A stretch of 64,000 nt of DNA from Sphingobacterium thalpophilum (GCA_945868825.1 CAMBMM010000001.1:558001-622000), one strand, 5' to 3'; counted from the stretch's first letter, positions 20,332 through 29,871 are shown. Notes: generated from the letters alone by a model not told the origin. Numbers and translations are program-made.

Positions 20332-20358
20332 ATTTTTTTCTTTTTAAACTTTTTCTCT

Positions 20359-21018
20359 ATGAAATTCTTCATCGATACCGCCAATTTGGTCCAAATTAAA
20401 GAAGCGCAAGACTTAGGCATTTTAGACGGCGTAACTACCAACCCTAGCCTAATGGCTAAAGAAGGTATTTCTGGCGATGCCAACGTAATTAACCACTACA
20501 AGGCAATTTGCGACATTGTAGATGGCGATGTGAGTGCCGAAGTAATTGCCACCGATTTTGAAACTATGGTTAAAGAAGGTGAGCTATTAGCCGCTTTAAA
20601 CCCAAAAATTGTGGTAAAAGTACCCATGATCAAAGACGGGATAAAAGCCATTAAATATTTTAGCTCGAAAGGGATTAAAACAAATTGCACCTTGGTATTT
20701 TCTAGCGGACAAGCCTTGTTAGCAGCAAAAGCAGGTGCTACCTATGTTTCGCCATTTGTGGGACGTTTAGATGATATTTCTACCGATGGCATGCAACTTA
20801 TAGAAGACATTCGGTTGATTTATGACAATTACGGTTATGAAACTCAAATTTTAGCTGCTTCGGTACGTCACCCTATGCACATTATACAATGTGCGCAACT
20901 AGGTGCCGATGTAATGACTGGTCCATTGTCAGCCATTTTAGCCTTATTAAAACATCCACTAACCGATAGCGGATTGGCTCAATTTTTAGCTGATCATGCG
21001 AAGGCAGCAGGAAAATAA
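20359..21018 (+). CDS. Transaldolase / fructose-6-phosphate aldolase family protein (TalC-like)
   Basis: A small transaldolase-family (beta/alpha)8 barrel of 219 residues, the length of the short TalC/Fsa group. It starts [20 protein letters not shown], continues [14 protein letters not shown], and carries the Schiff-base Lys in [10 protein letters not shown]; the [13 protein letters not shown] segment is also typical. It should act in the pentose phosphate pathway, moving dihydroxyacetone units; aldolase activity is the alternative. The start is ATG 20359. The frame is open back to 20326, but that extension would run into the SRP RNA. A strong terminator follows. Confidence 0.92.
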   Translation: MKFFIDTANLVQIKEAQDLGILDGVTTNPSLMAKEGISGDANVINHYKAICDIVDGDVSAEVIATDFETMVKEGELLAALNPKIVVKVPMIKDGIKAIKYFSSKGIKTNCTLVFSSGQALLAAKAGATYVSPFVGRLDDISTDGMQLIEDIRLIYDNYGYETQILAASVRHPMHIIQCAQLGADVMTGPLSAILALLKHPLTDSGLAQFLADHAKAAGK

Positions 21019-21036
21019 CCGATTTTACCTATTTGT

Positions 21037-21068
21037 AAAGCCCCGATCCAAATCGGGGCTTTTTTTTT
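21037..21068 (+). terminator. Terminator after the transaldolase gene
   Basis: AGCCCCGAT/ATCGGGGCT hairpin with a short CCAA loop, followed by nine T residues. Confidence 0.92.
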
Positions 21069-21134
21069 GTGGAAAACCTTTTGTGCTAAGCAATAGATAG
21101 AACTTCTATATTAGACTAACCATTTATAAAAATT

Positions 21135-23165
21135 ATGTCAGCAAAAGAATTCAAACCCTACGTAGCAGCCAATACCACAATGGCTGAGTTTACGGTAAAA
21201 TCGATTTTATTAGGCGCTCTATTCGGCGTAATTTTTGGTGCAGCAACCGTTTATTTAGCCTTAAAAGCCGGCCTAACTGTTTCTGCATCCATACCGGTAG
21301 CAGTTTTGGCCATTTCTATTGGTCGTAAATTTTTTAAAACCACCATACTAGAAAATAATATCATCCAAACTACAGGTTCGGCTGGCGAATCTATTGCCGC
21401 CGGTGTGGTATTTACCCTGCCCGGATTCTTATTCCTATCAGCAGGTAGCCAAGGTGAAAGCTTTTTCTCCTATTGGCCTATCTTCTTTTTAGCCGCTTTA
21501 GGGGGTATTTTAGGAACCTTAATGATGGTTCCGCTACGTAAATCATTGATTGTGGATGAACATGAGAACTTGCCCTACCCAGAAGGAACTGCTTGTGCCT
21601 CGGTATTAATTGCTGGCGAAAAAGGTGGCGATTTTGCCAAGACGGCTTATCTAGGCCTTGCATTCGCTTTCGGGTACGCCATTTTGCAAAAAGTATTCCA
21701 CGTAATTGCCGAAACACCGGCTTGGGTAACCAAGCAAAGCAACAAATTTTTTCCTTCAGCTACGGTAAATGGCGAAATTACTCCCGAATATATGGGTGTA
21801 GGCTATATTATAGGGCCTAAAATTGCTGGAGTATTGGTTGCTGGCGGGGTGTTGGCATGGTTGGGTTTAATTCCGCTACTAGCCTCATTAGTTCCAGCAG
21901 AAACTACTGCTTTACAGCTAGTTAAGCTTGGCTATTTAAAAGATTTATTAACGCCTGGTGGACCTGGCGGATGGGATCCTATTAGCAAAACCTTTGCCGA
22001 TACCGCTTCAGCTATTTACCGAGCCTATGTGCGTCAAATTGGAGCCGGTGCAGTTGCTGCAGGTGGATTTATAACCTTAATCAAAACCATCCCAACTATC
22101 ATTTCCTCATTCAAATCGAGCTTTGGTTCGATGAACAAGACGAATGGTAAAATGCAAGAGGTGAAACGTACCGACCAAGATTTATCGATAAAAACAGTGG
22201 TTTTGGGAAGTTTAGCCTTAGTTATTTTAATGGCCGTATTGCCACAAATACCAGGTGATTCGCTCATCAATAAATTATTAATTGGTTTATTAGTAGTGGT
22301 CTTCGGGTTCTTCTTTGTAACTGTTTCTAGTCGCATTGTGGGCTTAATTGGCTCTTCTTCTAACCCAATTTCAGGAATGACTATTGCCACCCTAATGGGC
22401 ACCTGCTTGATATTTATTAGCGTGGGCTGGACCGGTCATTTATTTGAACCCATGGCTTTGGTAGTTGGTAGTATGATTTGCATTGCTGCGGCCAATGCCG
22501 GAGCTACTTCGCAAGATTTAAAAACAGGTTATATTGTAGGAGCAACACCAAAATACCAACAATTGGCCTTATTTGTAGGAGCTATTGTATCGGCAGTGGT
22601 TATTGGTTTAACCCTTTCCATTCTTGACCGCCCAACACCAGAAATGATGGCACAGGGCATTCAACATGCTATTGGTACCGATTTGTACCCAGCCCCACAA
22701 GGAACGCTTATGGCCACGTTAATTAAAGGCTTATTATCTTTTAATCTAGATTGGCAGTTCGTATTGGTGGGTGTATTTTTATCCATTACCATGGAATTAT
22801 GTGGAGTAAAATCGCTTTCCTTTGCAGTGGGTGCCTATCTCCCACTATCAACCACACTCCCCATTTTTGCGGGTGGTGCCATAAAAGGATTGGTAGATAT
22901 GAAAACTAAAAAGAAAACTGCTGAAGAGAATGAACTGGGTAAAGGCAGCTTATTTGCCACTGGATTAGTAGCCGGCGGAGCCTTAATGGGTGTAATTTAT
23001 GCCTTTTTAATGGCTTTTCCGAGTACAGCCTTACCTGTGAGCAAACTGAATCTTGAAGAAAATTTAGAACATGTTTTAGGTGCAAATGGCTTCCAATTAC
23101 TTGGCTTCGGCTTCTTCGTATTGATGGGATTGGTGTTATACCGTATTGCACGGAAAGATGATTAA
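21135..23165 (+). CDS. OPT-family oligopeptide transporter
   Basis: A 676-residue inner-membrane carrier with about 15-16 hydrophobic helices, matching the bacterial OPT family. Characteristic stretches are GAATVYLALKAGLTVSASIP near helix 1-2, NNIIQTTGSAGESIAAGV, and PYPEGTACASVL, which is highly conserved in this family. OPT proteins import oligopeptides or metal-chelator complexes with protons; the substrate here is not known. A weak promoter-like TATATTAG lies upstream. It stands alone, closed by a bidirectional terminator. Confidence 0.92.
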   Translation: MSAKEFKPYVAANTTMAEFTVKSILLGALFGVIFGAATVYLALKAGLTVSASIPVAVLAISIGRKFFKTTILENNIIQTTGSAGESIAAGVVFTLPGFLFLSAGSQGESFFSYWPIFFLAALGGILGTLMMVPLRKSLIVDEHENLPYPEGTACASVLIAGEKGGDFAKTAYLGLAFAFGYAILQKVFHVIAETPAWVTKQSNKFFPSATVNGEITPEYMGVGYIIGPKIAGVLVAGGVLAWLGLIPLLASLVPAETTALQLVKLGYLKDLLTPGGPGGWDPISKTFADTASAIYRAYVRQIGAGAVAAGGFITLIKTIPTIISSFKSSFGSMNKTNGKMQEVKRTDQDLSIKTVVLGSLALVILMAVLPQIPGDSLINKLLIGLLVVVFGFFFVTVSSRIVGLIGSSSNPISGMTIATLMGTCLIFISVGWTGHLFEPMALVVGSMICIAAANAGATSQDLKTGYIVGATPKYQQLALFVGAIVSAVVIGLTLSILDRPTPEMMAQGIQHAIGTDLYPAPQGTLMATLIKGLLSFNLDWQFVLVGVFLSITMELCGVKSLSFAVGAYLPLSTTLPIFAGGAIKGLVDMKTKKKTAEENELGKGSLFATGLVAGGALMGVIYAFLMAFPSTALPVSKLNLEENLEHVLGANGFQLLGFGFFVLMGLVLYRIARKDD

Positions 23166-23182
23166 GCAATCGCTATAACAAA

Positions 23183-23213
23183 AAAGCCCCTCGAGTATTC
23201 GAGGGGCTTTTTT
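23183..23213. terminator. Bidirectional terminator, OPT gene / DUF502 gene
   Basis: AAGCCCCTCGA/TCGAGGGGCTT hairpin between convergent genes, flanked by A-runs and T-runs so that it can serve both strands. Confidence 0.9.
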
Positions 23214-23228
23214 ATTGTAATATCAATT

Positions 23229-23822
23229 TTAGAGTTGACTAGCCCCTCCAGAAACTACCAATTTCATAGCATCACTAGCACTCATTTTTAAGGGCTTTAC
23301 TCTGCTAGCGGGTACAATAACCAGCTGGCCAGCAAAAGAATATGAAAAAGGGAAATACACTGCAACTTCACCGGGCAGTCCTATCTTTTTAAGGTCTTTT
23401 TGCGTTAAAAACCCTATTTTTTTTAGTCCTTGTTCATCCAAATCTACTAAAACGGGTTCGTTAAATTTTTTCTCATCACCTACAAAAGCTTCGGTAAAAT
23501 CTTTAATAGAACCATAAATAAAATTAAAAACCGGAAAACGCTTTAACCAACGTTCAAGCCAATTATAAATGGGTTGTGTGATGAAACTGGTCACAAAAAT
23601 ACCGGCTAACATGATGAGTATGAGTACCGTGAAAATACCCAAACCCGGTATATATAAAGGTTGCCCTGTTTGCGGATTAAGCCAAAAGAAATTGCTCAAA
23701 TTCAAGGTAGCATCTAATGCTTTAACCGCCCAAACCACAAAATAAATAGCCAAACCAATTGGTACTACTACCAATATGCCTTTTACAAAATAGTTGACTA
23801 AAATTTTAAACAGTTTATTCAT
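23229..23822 (-). CDS. DUF502 family membrane protein
   Basis: A 197-residue protein with two N-terminal-half helices (about 10-30 and 55-80) and the DUF502 pattern, seen in YNWLERWLKRFPVFNFIYGS, IKDFTEAFVGDEKKF and GFLTQKD. The C-terminal half, ending with an SASDAMKLVVSGG segment, is probably a soluble domain. Function is not established. It follows the murF-alr gene by 9 bases on the same strand, so it may be co-transcribed with cell-wall synthesis. Confidence 0.85.
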   Translation of the reverse strand: MNKLFKILVNYFVKGILVVVPIGLAIYFVVWAVKALDATLNLSNFFWLNPQTGQPLYIPGLGIFTVLILIMLAGIFVTSFITQPIYNWLERWLKRFPVFNFIYGSIKDFTEAFVGDEKKFNEPVLVDLDEQGLKKIGFLTQKDLKKIGLPGEVAVYFPFSYSFAGQLVIVPASRVKPLKMSASDAMKLVVSGGASQL

Positions 23823-23831
23823 TATAATTTA

Positions 23832-26276
23832 TTATTCGTAGTAATATACTCGTTTAACTCGTTGCGAAATGCCCGAAAGCACTTCATAAGGTATAGTTTG
23901 TAATTTCTTGGCGATTTCTTCTACTCTCAATTCATCGTTAAATACAATCACTTCATCGCCCTCTGCTACCGATATACCAGTAACATCTAGCATACACATA
24001 TCCATACAAATACTACCAATAGTAGGCGCTAATTGGCCATTAACTAGCATCTTCCCTACTCCATTTCCCAACCCTCTATCGTAGCCATCAGCATAACCAA
24101 TTTTAACGGTTGCGATAGTTCCTCCTTTTGGTAATTTACCCAAACGGTTATAGCCAATAGTATCTGTTGGTTTAATGGTTTTAAGCTGGCTAACGGTAGT
24201 TTTTAAGCTAGATACCGTTTGCAACGTTCCTGCAGGAAGTGTTTTATCAATACCATATAAACCAATACCCAAACGCACCATATCAAATTGTGCGGCTTTC
24301 CAACGGCCAGTACCTGAAGTATTGGTCAAATGACGAATAAATGAATAGCCTAGGCTGGTGGTTAAATACTCCGCAGCTTTCGTAAATATGTTTATTTGCT
24401 CTTGCGTAAAGGTATCTTCTGCTTTGTCTTCGGCGGCAGCTAAATGTGAAAAAACAGTTTGAACCTTCATGGAATTGCTTTTGGTCAATAGTTCAACTAC
24501 CTGAGGAAGTTCTACTATATCAAAACCTAAACGGTGCATACCGGTTTCAATTTTAATATGTACAGGATAGTGTTCTTTTTGATTCTTTTTTAATGCCAAA
24601 TCGATAGCACTTAGCGTTCTAAAACTATATATTTCGGGTTCTAACTCATACTGAATAAGGGTATCAATAGAAGCGATTTCGGGACTCATAACCATAATAG
24701 GTAGGGTGATACCGCTTTGGCGCAAAGCAATTCCTTCATCGGCATAGGCCACGGCTAAATAATCTATCCTATTAAACTGTAATAGGTTCGCAATTTCTGC
24801 ACTACCGCTTCCATAAGAAAAGGCTTTTACCATAGCCATAACTTTAACTACTGGTAGTATTTGTGCTCGGTAATAGTTCAAGTTGGCTTCTAGCGCATTT
24901 AGGTTGATTTCTAAAACCGTTTCATGCACTTTCTGCACCAACTGTGCACTCAGTCGCTCAAATGCATACACTCTAGCTCCCTTAATCAGAATAGCTTCGT
25001 TAGTAAAATTGAGGGAAGGTAAATCCTTTACTAAATCCTCTGTATTTGGATAAAATGCTGAATTTTTAGGAAAGAGGGCTGAAAATTGAGTAATTATAGG
25101 ACCTACGCCAATAACTCTATTTACCTGAGCTTCCTTCACTAAATCTGCAATTTGCTGGTAAAGGCTTTCATTTGCTACCGATGATTCTGGTATATCAGAT
25201 AGAATTAAGCTATGTTTTACGTGTTGTTGCTGTTGTTTTAAAAAATTTAAAGCAATGGTCAAGGAACTGACATCACAACTATACGAATCGTCTATAATAG
25301 AGCAATTGTGTATGCCATTTTTAAGTTCTAACCGCATTTCTACCGCTTGCAAACGACTCATTTTTTCGAAAATGGTTTCGGTTGATAGGCCTAAAGCCAA
25401 TAATGTAGCCCAGCAACAGCTGGCATTTTCTATAGCAGCGGCATCGGTAAATGGAATACTGATTTGTTGTGGATATTGCTGATAGTTTGCTTGAATGAGT
25501 GTTTTTCCTCCAAAAGAAGTACTTTCTTGCACGTGCAGGTTCGCAGATGCATACTTTCCCCAAACAAATGTAGGAACGTTAGAGGCACTAGCATAGTCAT
25601 TGCTAATTACGAGGGTTTGCGCAACTTTAAACAACTTTAACTTTTCAATTAATTTGGCCTCAAAAGATGAAAAACCTTCTGCATGTGCTTCGCCCATATG
25701 TGTAAGTATACCCAAGGTGGGTTGAATCATTCGGGCTAGATTATCCATTTCACCCGGTTTAGAAATACCAGCTTCAATAATTGCCAAGGTATGACTATCG
25801 GTCATTTCCCAAAGGGCAAGTGCCACCCCCAGTTGCGAATTGTAGCTTTTGGGGCTACGTACAATGTTATAGTTTGACGAAAGCAATTGAAATAACCATT
25901 CTTTAACAATCGTTTTTCCATTACTCCCAGTAATACCAATAACGGGATAGTTGAATTTACTTCGATGATAGCCAGCTAAATCCTGTAATGCTTGTAAGGT
26001 ATGCTCAACAACATAAAAATTAGCTTCCGTAAATTGATTGGTGGCTATATTTTTATCAGAAATAACAAAAGAACGCACACCTGCTTGGTATGCATCGTGC
26101 AAATAGGTATGTCCGTCCCTACGATTTTGTAGCGCAAAAAACAGTCCAAAAGCTGTATCGTGTAGCTTACGACTATCCGTTAATAAAGTTCTTATGGTTG
26201 CATCTAGCCGATTAATAATCGGCTTGGCTCCCATAGCCTTTTCTAATTCGTGTACAGAATATAGCAGGTGGTTCAT
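23832..26276 (-). CDS. Bifunctional MurF ligase / alanine racemase
   Basis: Two enzymes in one 814-residue chain. Residues 1 to about 440 are MurF, which adds D-Ala-D-Ala to UDP-MurNAc-tripeptide: ATP motif GITGSNGKT (114-122), ligase motif IIEAGISKPGEM. Residues about 450-814 are alanine racemase: pyridoxal phosphate Lys484 in MVKAFSYGSG, GTGRWKAAQFDMVRLGIGLYG and the catalytic Tyr in IGYNRLG. The fusion makes D-alanine and then uses the dipeptide in the same chain, with Ddl between. Such MurF-Alr fusions are known in Bacteroidota. It diverges from recX with only 62 bases between the starts. Confidence 0.95.
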   Translation of the reverse strand: MNHLLYSVHELEKAMGAKPIINRLDATIRTLLTDSRKLHDTAFGLFFALQNRRDGHTYLHDAYQAGVRSFVISDKNIATNQFTEANFYVVEHTLQALQDLAGYHRSKFNYPVIGITGSNGKTIVKEWLFQLLSSNYNIVRSPKSYNSQLGVALALWEMTDSHTLAIIEAGISKPGEMDNLARMIQPTLGILTHMGEAHAEGFSSFEAKLIEKLKLFKVAQTLVISNDYASASNVPTFVWGKYASANLHVQESTSFGGKTLIQANYQQYPQQISIPFTDAAAIENASCCWATLLALGLSTETIFEKMSRLQAVEMRLELKNGIHNCSIIDDSYSCDVSSLTIALNFLKQQQQHVKHSLILSDIPESSVANESLYQQIADLVKEAQVNRVIGVGPIITQFSALFPKNSAFYPNTEDLVKDLPSLNFTNEAILIKGARVYAFERLSAQLVQKVHETVLEINLNALEANLNYYRAQILPVVKVMAMVKAFSYGSGSAEIANLLQFNRIDYLAVAYADEGIALRQSGITLPIMVMSPEIASIDTLIQYELEPEIYSFRTLSAIDLALKKNQKEHYPVHIKIETGMHRLGFDIVELPQVVELLTKSNSMKVQTVFSHLAAAEDKAEDTFTQEQINIFTKAAEYLTTSLGYSFIRHLTNTSGTGRWKAAQFDMVRLGIGLYGIDKTLPAGTLQTVSSLKTTVSQLKTIKPTDTIGYNRLGKLPKGGTIATVKIGYADGYDRGLGNGVGKMLVNGQLAPTIGSICMDMCMLDVTGISVAEGDEVIVFNDELRVEEIAKKLQTIPYEVLSGISQRVKRVYYYE

Positions 26277-26338
26277 TTGGATACAAATTTCATCAAAATT
26301 TTAACAATCTGCGAAGAATTTCCGAATTTAAGCGAAAT

Positions 26339-26830
26339 ATGGAAAATGAAGCCCCCAAACGTAGCCCACTCTCTCCGGAAAAGGCCCATGCAAAGGCACA
26401 AAGCTATTGCGCCTATCAAGAACGCTCTCAGCAGGAGGTACGAGATAAATTATACGATTGGGGACTGTATTCGACTCAAGTAGAGCAGCTTATATCTACC
26501 CTTATACAAGATAATTTTTTAAACGAAGAGCGTTTTGCACTGGCATTTGCACAAGGCAAACTACGTATTAAGGGGTGGGGCCGGATAAAAATCAAACAAG
26601 CACTTAAATTTAAACGGGTACCGGAAAAACTTATTCAGAAAGCGCTTAAACACTTAGATTACGACGAATATGAGCAAAAATTAATAGCTGTTTTCCAAAA
26701 AAAAGATCGGCTATTGACTGAGAAAGATGGATTTAAACGCCGGTACAAATTGCAACAATACTTACTCGGTAGAGGTTTTGAATTAGATTTAATTACAGAA
26801 GTGCTGAAAAACAAGAACTTAAGCCGATAA
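26339..26830 (+). CDS. recX: Regulatory protein RecX
   Basis: RecX binds RecA filaments and limits recombination. The 163 residues are mostly helical, with the family pattern of three tandem three-helix repeats: CAYQERSQQEVRDKLYDWG, LIQDNFLNEERFALAFAQGK and RIKIKQALKFKRV. No recA is nearby. It faces murF-alr across a 62-base gap and is followed by a tRNA pair. Confidence 0.9.
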   Translation: MENEAPKRSPLSPEKAHAKAQSYCAYQERSQQEVRDKLYDWGLYSTQVEQLISTLIQDNFLNEERFALAFAQGKLRIKGWGRIKIKQALKFKRVPEKLIQKALKHLDYDEYEQKLIAVFQKKDRLLTEKDGFKRRYKLQQYLLGRGFELDLITEVLKNKNLSR

Positions 26831-26851
26831 AGAAAAAAAACAAAAAAAATC

Positions 26852-26881
26852 TTGTCAAAATTGCATTTCTATCTATATTTG
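26852..26881 (+). promoter_or_regulatory. Promoter of the tRNA-Gly / tRNA-Leu pair
   Basis: TTG (26852-26854), 19 bases, then TATATTTG (26874-26881). This is a textbook Bacteroidota -33/-7 promoter, 12 bases before the tRNA. Confidence 0.88.
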
Positions 26882-26893
26882 CAAACACAAAAA

Positions 26894-26966
<73 letters not shown>

Positions 26967-26970
26967 CCAA

Positions 26971-27003
26971 AACCCTTCCACCAGTGGAAGGGTTACTTTT
27001 TAA
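26971..27003 (+). terminator. Hairpin between tRNA-Gly and tRNA-Leu
   Basis: AACCCTTCCAC/TGGAAGGGTT-type stem followed by ACTTTTTA. The T-run is short and no promoter is seen before tRNA-Leu, so this may be a partial terminator or a processing signal. Confidence 0.6.
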
Positions 27004-27018
27004 AAAAGTAAATCACCT

Positions 27019-27103
27019 GCTCGGATGGTGGAACTGGTAGACACGCAGGACTTAAAATCCTGTGCCCTTAACAGGCGTGCGGGTTCGATTCCCGCTCCGA
27101 GTA
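27019..27103 (+). tRNA. tRNA-Leu (anticodon UAA)
   Basis: An 85-nt class II tRNA with a long variable arm. The anticodon stem CAGGA/TCCTG encloses CTTAAAA, giving TAA (Leu). Acceptor stem GCTCGGA/TCCGAGT with a G1-U72 wobble; discriminator A; no encoded CCA. Confidence 0.95.
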
Positions 27104-27104
27104 C

Positions 27105-27131
27105 AAAAGCTGAACTGAGGTTCGGCTTTTG
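27105..27131 (+). terminator. Terminator after tRNA-Leu(UAA)
   Basis: AAAAGCTGAAC/GTTCGGCTTTT hairpin (one G-U pair) with a TGAG loop and a T-rich 3' arm. Confidence 0.75.
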
Positions 27132-27204
27132 TTGTTCATAGACCTAAATTACCCTCCTATTCAAAATACATCATTTTTCTAATTAATTATAAAATAAATT
27201 TGGA

Positions 27205-27235
27205 TTTGACAAATCTATAATCGTATATTTACGAT
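27205..27235 (+). promoter_or_regulatory. ars promoter with overlapping ArsR operator
   Basis: A perfect inverted repeat, ATCGTA-TATT-TACGAT (27220-27235), lies 13 bases before the arsR start. It overlaps TATATTTA (27224-27231), a one-mismatch -7 box, with TTTG at 27205-27208 as a possible -33 element (15-base gap). ArsR bound here would block its own promoter, and arsenite would release it. Confidence 0.7.
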
Positions 27236-27248
27236 ATACAATTATAAA

Positions 27249-27584
27249 ATGGCACAAAACAAAAAAGCAGATTTTAGTCTTAACGATCAGGAGATGGCCA
27301 ATTTTGCCAAAGCGCTCTCCCACCCGGCTCGGATAGCCATTATTAAAATACTAGCCGAACAAAATTCCTGCATTTGTGGCGAAATTGTAGAGGTATTACC
27401 CTTAGCACAATCAACGGTTTCGCAACATTTAAAAGAATTACAAGAGTCTGGTCTAGTAAAGGGTACGGTCGATGGAAAAAAATCATGCTATTGCATACAT
27501 TGGGAAAACATGGATGCTTTTACAAAACAATTATCGGGGCTATTTACTACCCTAAGTGAACAAAAAACTTTTTCTTGCTGTTAA
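27249..27584 (+). CDS. arsR: ArsR/SmtB-family arsenic-responsive repressor
   Basis: A 111-residue winged-helix repressor. The recognition helix region is [21 protein letters not shown], preceded by [15 protein letters not shown]. Cys41 and Cys43 (NSCICGEI) sit where ArsR binds arsenite, matching the ELCVCDL motif of E. coli ArsR; a further Cys pair ends the protein (Cys110-111). It heads the arsR-acr3-arsC operon and has an operator palindrome over its promoter, so it should shut the operon off until As(III) or Sb(III) binds. Confidence 0.92.
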   Translation: MAQNKKADFSLNDQEMANFAKALSHPARIAIIKILAEQNSCICGEIVEVLPLAQSTVSQHLKELQESGLVKGTVDGKKSCYCIHWENMDAFTKQLSGLFTTLSEQKTFSCC

Positions 27585-27588
27585 TATT

Positions 27589-28614
27589 ATGAATCCAAAA
27601 CTTTCTTTTTTAGACCGCTACCTTACCCTCTGGATATTTTCTGCAATGGGTTTAGGAGTAGCTTTAGGGTATTTTATTCCCGGAAGTGAAGCTTTTATTA
27701 ATTCTTTTCAATCGGGAACTACAAATATTCCTTTGGCCATCGGACTCATTTTAATGATGTATCCGCCATTGGCTAAGGTAAAATTTGAAGAATTGCCTCA
27801 GGTATTTAAAAACACCAAAGTATTGGGCATTTCTTTACTTCAAAACTGGATTATTGGTCCAGTATTTATGTTTGTTTTGGCTGTTGTATTTTTAAGAGAT
27901 TATCCGGAATATATGACGGGCTTAATACTAATTGGCATTGCCCGTTGTATTGCTATGGTAATTGTTTGGAATGATTTAGCCAAAGGTGATCGGGTATATA
28001 CAGCCGGTTTAGTGGCATTTAACTCCATTTTTCAGGTGCTTTTTTATAGTGTTTATGCGTGGTTTTTTATCACTAAACTGCCTCCTTTATTGGGCTTAAA
28101 AGGGTTTGAAGTACAGATAACCATTGAACAAATTGCACAAAGTGTATTTATTTATTTGGGCATCCCTTTTATCGCAGGATGGCTTTCTAGAGTACTAATT
28201 ATTAAAACAAAAGGTAGAGACTGGTTAGAAAACGTTTATTTACCGGCAATAAGTCCTATTACCTTGATTGCTTTGTTATTTACCATTGTAGTCATGTTTA
28301 GCTTAAAGGGGCTGCTCATTGTTGAAATTCCTATGGATGTGCTCCGAATTGCTATTCCGCTGGTTATTTATTTTGCTGTTATGTTTTTTGCGGCCTTTTA
28401 TTTGGCAAAAAAAGCGGGTATCAATTACGAACGATCTACTTCATTAGCTTTTACTGCTGCTGGAAACAATTTCGAATTGGGTATTGCCGTGGCTATTGCG
28501 GTGTTTGGCATACATTCCGGTGTAGCATTTGCCGCTGTAATTGGTCCGCTAATTGAGGTTCCTGTGCTTATTTTATTAGTGAACTGGGCTTTAAAACAGC
28601 AGAACAAATTTTAA
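27589..28614 (+). CDS. acr3: Arsenite efflux carrier Acr3
   Basis: An inner-membrane arsenite/proton antiporter of the ACR3 (not ArsB) family. The 341 residues form about ten helices. The family's conserved Cys is present as Cys120 in [18 protein letters not shown], and [13 protein letters not shown] at the N-terminus is typical. I place the start at ATG 27589, 4 bases after the arsR stop; the frame is open back to a GTG at 27556, inside arsR. arsC begins 2 bases after the stop, so the three genes form one unit. Confidence 0.93.
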   Translation: MNPKLSFLDRYLTLWIFSAMGLGVALGYFIPGSEAFINSFQSGTTNIPLAIGLILMMYPPLAKVKFEELPQVFKNTKVLGISLLQNWIIGPVFMFVLAVVFLRDYPEYMTGLILIGIARCIAMVIVWNDLAKGDRVYTAGLVAFNSIFQVLFYSVYAWFFITKLPPLLGLKGFEVQITIEQIAQSVFIYLGIPFIAGWLSRVLIIKTKGRDWLENVYLPAISPITLIALLFTIVVMFSLKGLLIVEIPMDVLRIAIPLVIYFAVMFFAAFYLAKKAGINYERSTSLAFTAAGNNFELGIAVAIAVFGIHSGVAFAAVIGPLIEVPVLILLVNWALKQQNKF

Positions 28615-28616
28615 GT

Positions 28617-29003
28617 ATGAAAAAGAGTTTTCTGTTCGTTTGTATCGAAAATAGTAACCGTAGCCAAATGGCCCAGGCCTTTGCCAAAATTTGGGGAGGT
28701 GAACATGTAGAGGCTTATAGTGCAGGTTCCCGCCCCTCGGGAAAAATAAACCCAAAAGCGATTTCTGCTATGGCCGAATTGGGTTATGATTTGAACACGC
28801 ATGATTCTAAATCATTAGATGAAATTCCTGCTATTCAATTTGATTACGTGGTTACCATGGGTTGCGGGGATGCCTGTCCTTGGGTGCCAGCCATTCATCG
28901 TTTAGATTGGCAAATACCCGATCCGAGAGAAATGGATCCTATAGAATTTAATGAAGTACGGGATCTTATCTCTAAAAAAGTGAAAGAATTGATTAACGCT
29001 TAG
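28617..29003 (+). CDS. arsC: Arsenate reductase, low-molecular-weight phosphatase type
   Basis: Reduces arsenate to arsenite, which Acr3 then exports. The 128 residues have the phosphatase P-loop CIENSNRS (Cys9 to Arg15) and a second Cys pair, Cys83 and Cys87, in MGCGDACPW, which would relay the disulfide, as in thioredoxin-linked ArsC of Gram-positive bacteria. The Asp of the phosphatase fold is in IPDPREMD. The last 11 bases overlap the 3' end of the convergent DUF4197 gene. trxB elsewhere in the window could supply reduced thioredoxin (inference). Confidence 0.92.
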   Translation: MKKSFLFVCIENSNRSQMAQAFAKIWGGEHVEAYSAGSRPSGKINPKAISAMAELGYDLNTHDSKSLDEIPAIQFDYVVTMGCGDACPWVPAIHRLDWQIPDPREMDPIEFNEVRDLISKKVKELINA

Positions 29004-29733
29004 TATCGGCGTAGCCAAATACTTTTTGCAATAAGGCACTGCCTCTTGCACCGGTATTTTGTCTAATTTTTAATTCTTCTAAAGCAACTTCATAAAAAAG
29101 TCCATCAATGGCCTTTTGGGTTACGAACCCTTCCAAATCGGGGTTAATTTGTGTAACCAATGGAAGTTTATTGTAGCGTGTGATTACATCGCCCCAATAT
29201 TGGGTAGCCCCCACCTTGGCTAAACTAGCTTGAATAATTGGCTGAAACTTAAGGCGTAATTCATCGCTACCTACCCGTTTAAAATATTGGGTGGCTCCAT
29301 CTTGCTCTTTGCCCAACAAAATCTTACTGGCATCGGCAATGGTCATTTGTTTAATTGCTGAAACGAAAATGGGTTTTGCCTCCTTTGCAGCGTCTTCAGC
29401 AGCCTTGTTTAAACTTAAAATTACTTGATCTGCTAAAGAATTCAATCCTAAATTTCTAATTGTTTTTTCAACTTTTTGCGCTTCTAGTGGGAATAAAATT
29501 TTAACCCCAATGTTATTAAAAAAGCCATTTTCTGCCGAAAGTCGGCCAGTACCTGCAGAAACTCCTACTTCTAAGGCTTCTTTTAAACCAAAACCCATTT
29601 CAGCTGCAGTTGGGTTACTTAGCGCAGCCTTCGCTTTGTTTAGGAGATTCCCGAATTTACCTTGATTTTGTGCTGCACAATTCGTGTATAGCAATAGGCA
29701 TAAGGCAAATGGAATACTATAAAATGTTTTCAT
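28993..29733 (-). CDS. DUF4197 family exported protein
   Basis: A 246-residue protein with a signal peptide (about 1-21, LCLLLYTNCAAQ; the Cys near residue 19 could also be lipidated, but the context is a weak lipobox). The mature chain is largely helical and shows the DUF4197 pattern: MGFGLKEALEVGVSAGTGRL, IKILFP-like FNNIGVKILFPLEAQKVE, and FVTQKAIDGLFYEVALEE. Function is unknown. It is convergent with the ars operon and diverges from mnmA. Confidence 0.85.
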   Translation of the reverse strand: MKTFYSIPFALCLLLYTNCAAQNQGKFGNLLNKAKAALSNPTAAEMGFGLKEALEVGVSAGTGRLSAENGFFNNIGVKILFPLEAQKVEKTIRNLGLNSLADQVILSLNKAAEDAAKEAKPIFVSAIKQMTIADASKILLGKEQDGATQYFKRVGSDELRLKFQPIIQASLAKVGATQYWGDVITRYNKLPLVTQINPDLEGFVTQKAIDGLFYEVALEELKIRQNTGARGSALLQKVFGYADTKR

Positions 29734-29857
29734 ATTTTTTTATGAAGTTAATAAATAGCTAACGCTTATTTAGGATGATAACGTATTTAAGTATTCCATG
29801 CTTCAGGAATTGACTTCAGATTGACCTTTTGAGTAGAGATTAGCGTACAAAAAGGTA

Positions 29858-29865
29858 TATATTTG
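29858..29865 (+). promoter_or_regulatory. -7 box of mnmA
   Basis: TATATTTG, exact consensus, ending 6 bases before the ATG. A start 4-7 bases past the box would give a message with little or no leader. The best -33 candidate (TTTG 29828-29831) is too far, at 26 bases. Confidence 0.65.
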
Positions 29866-29871
29866 TACGTA

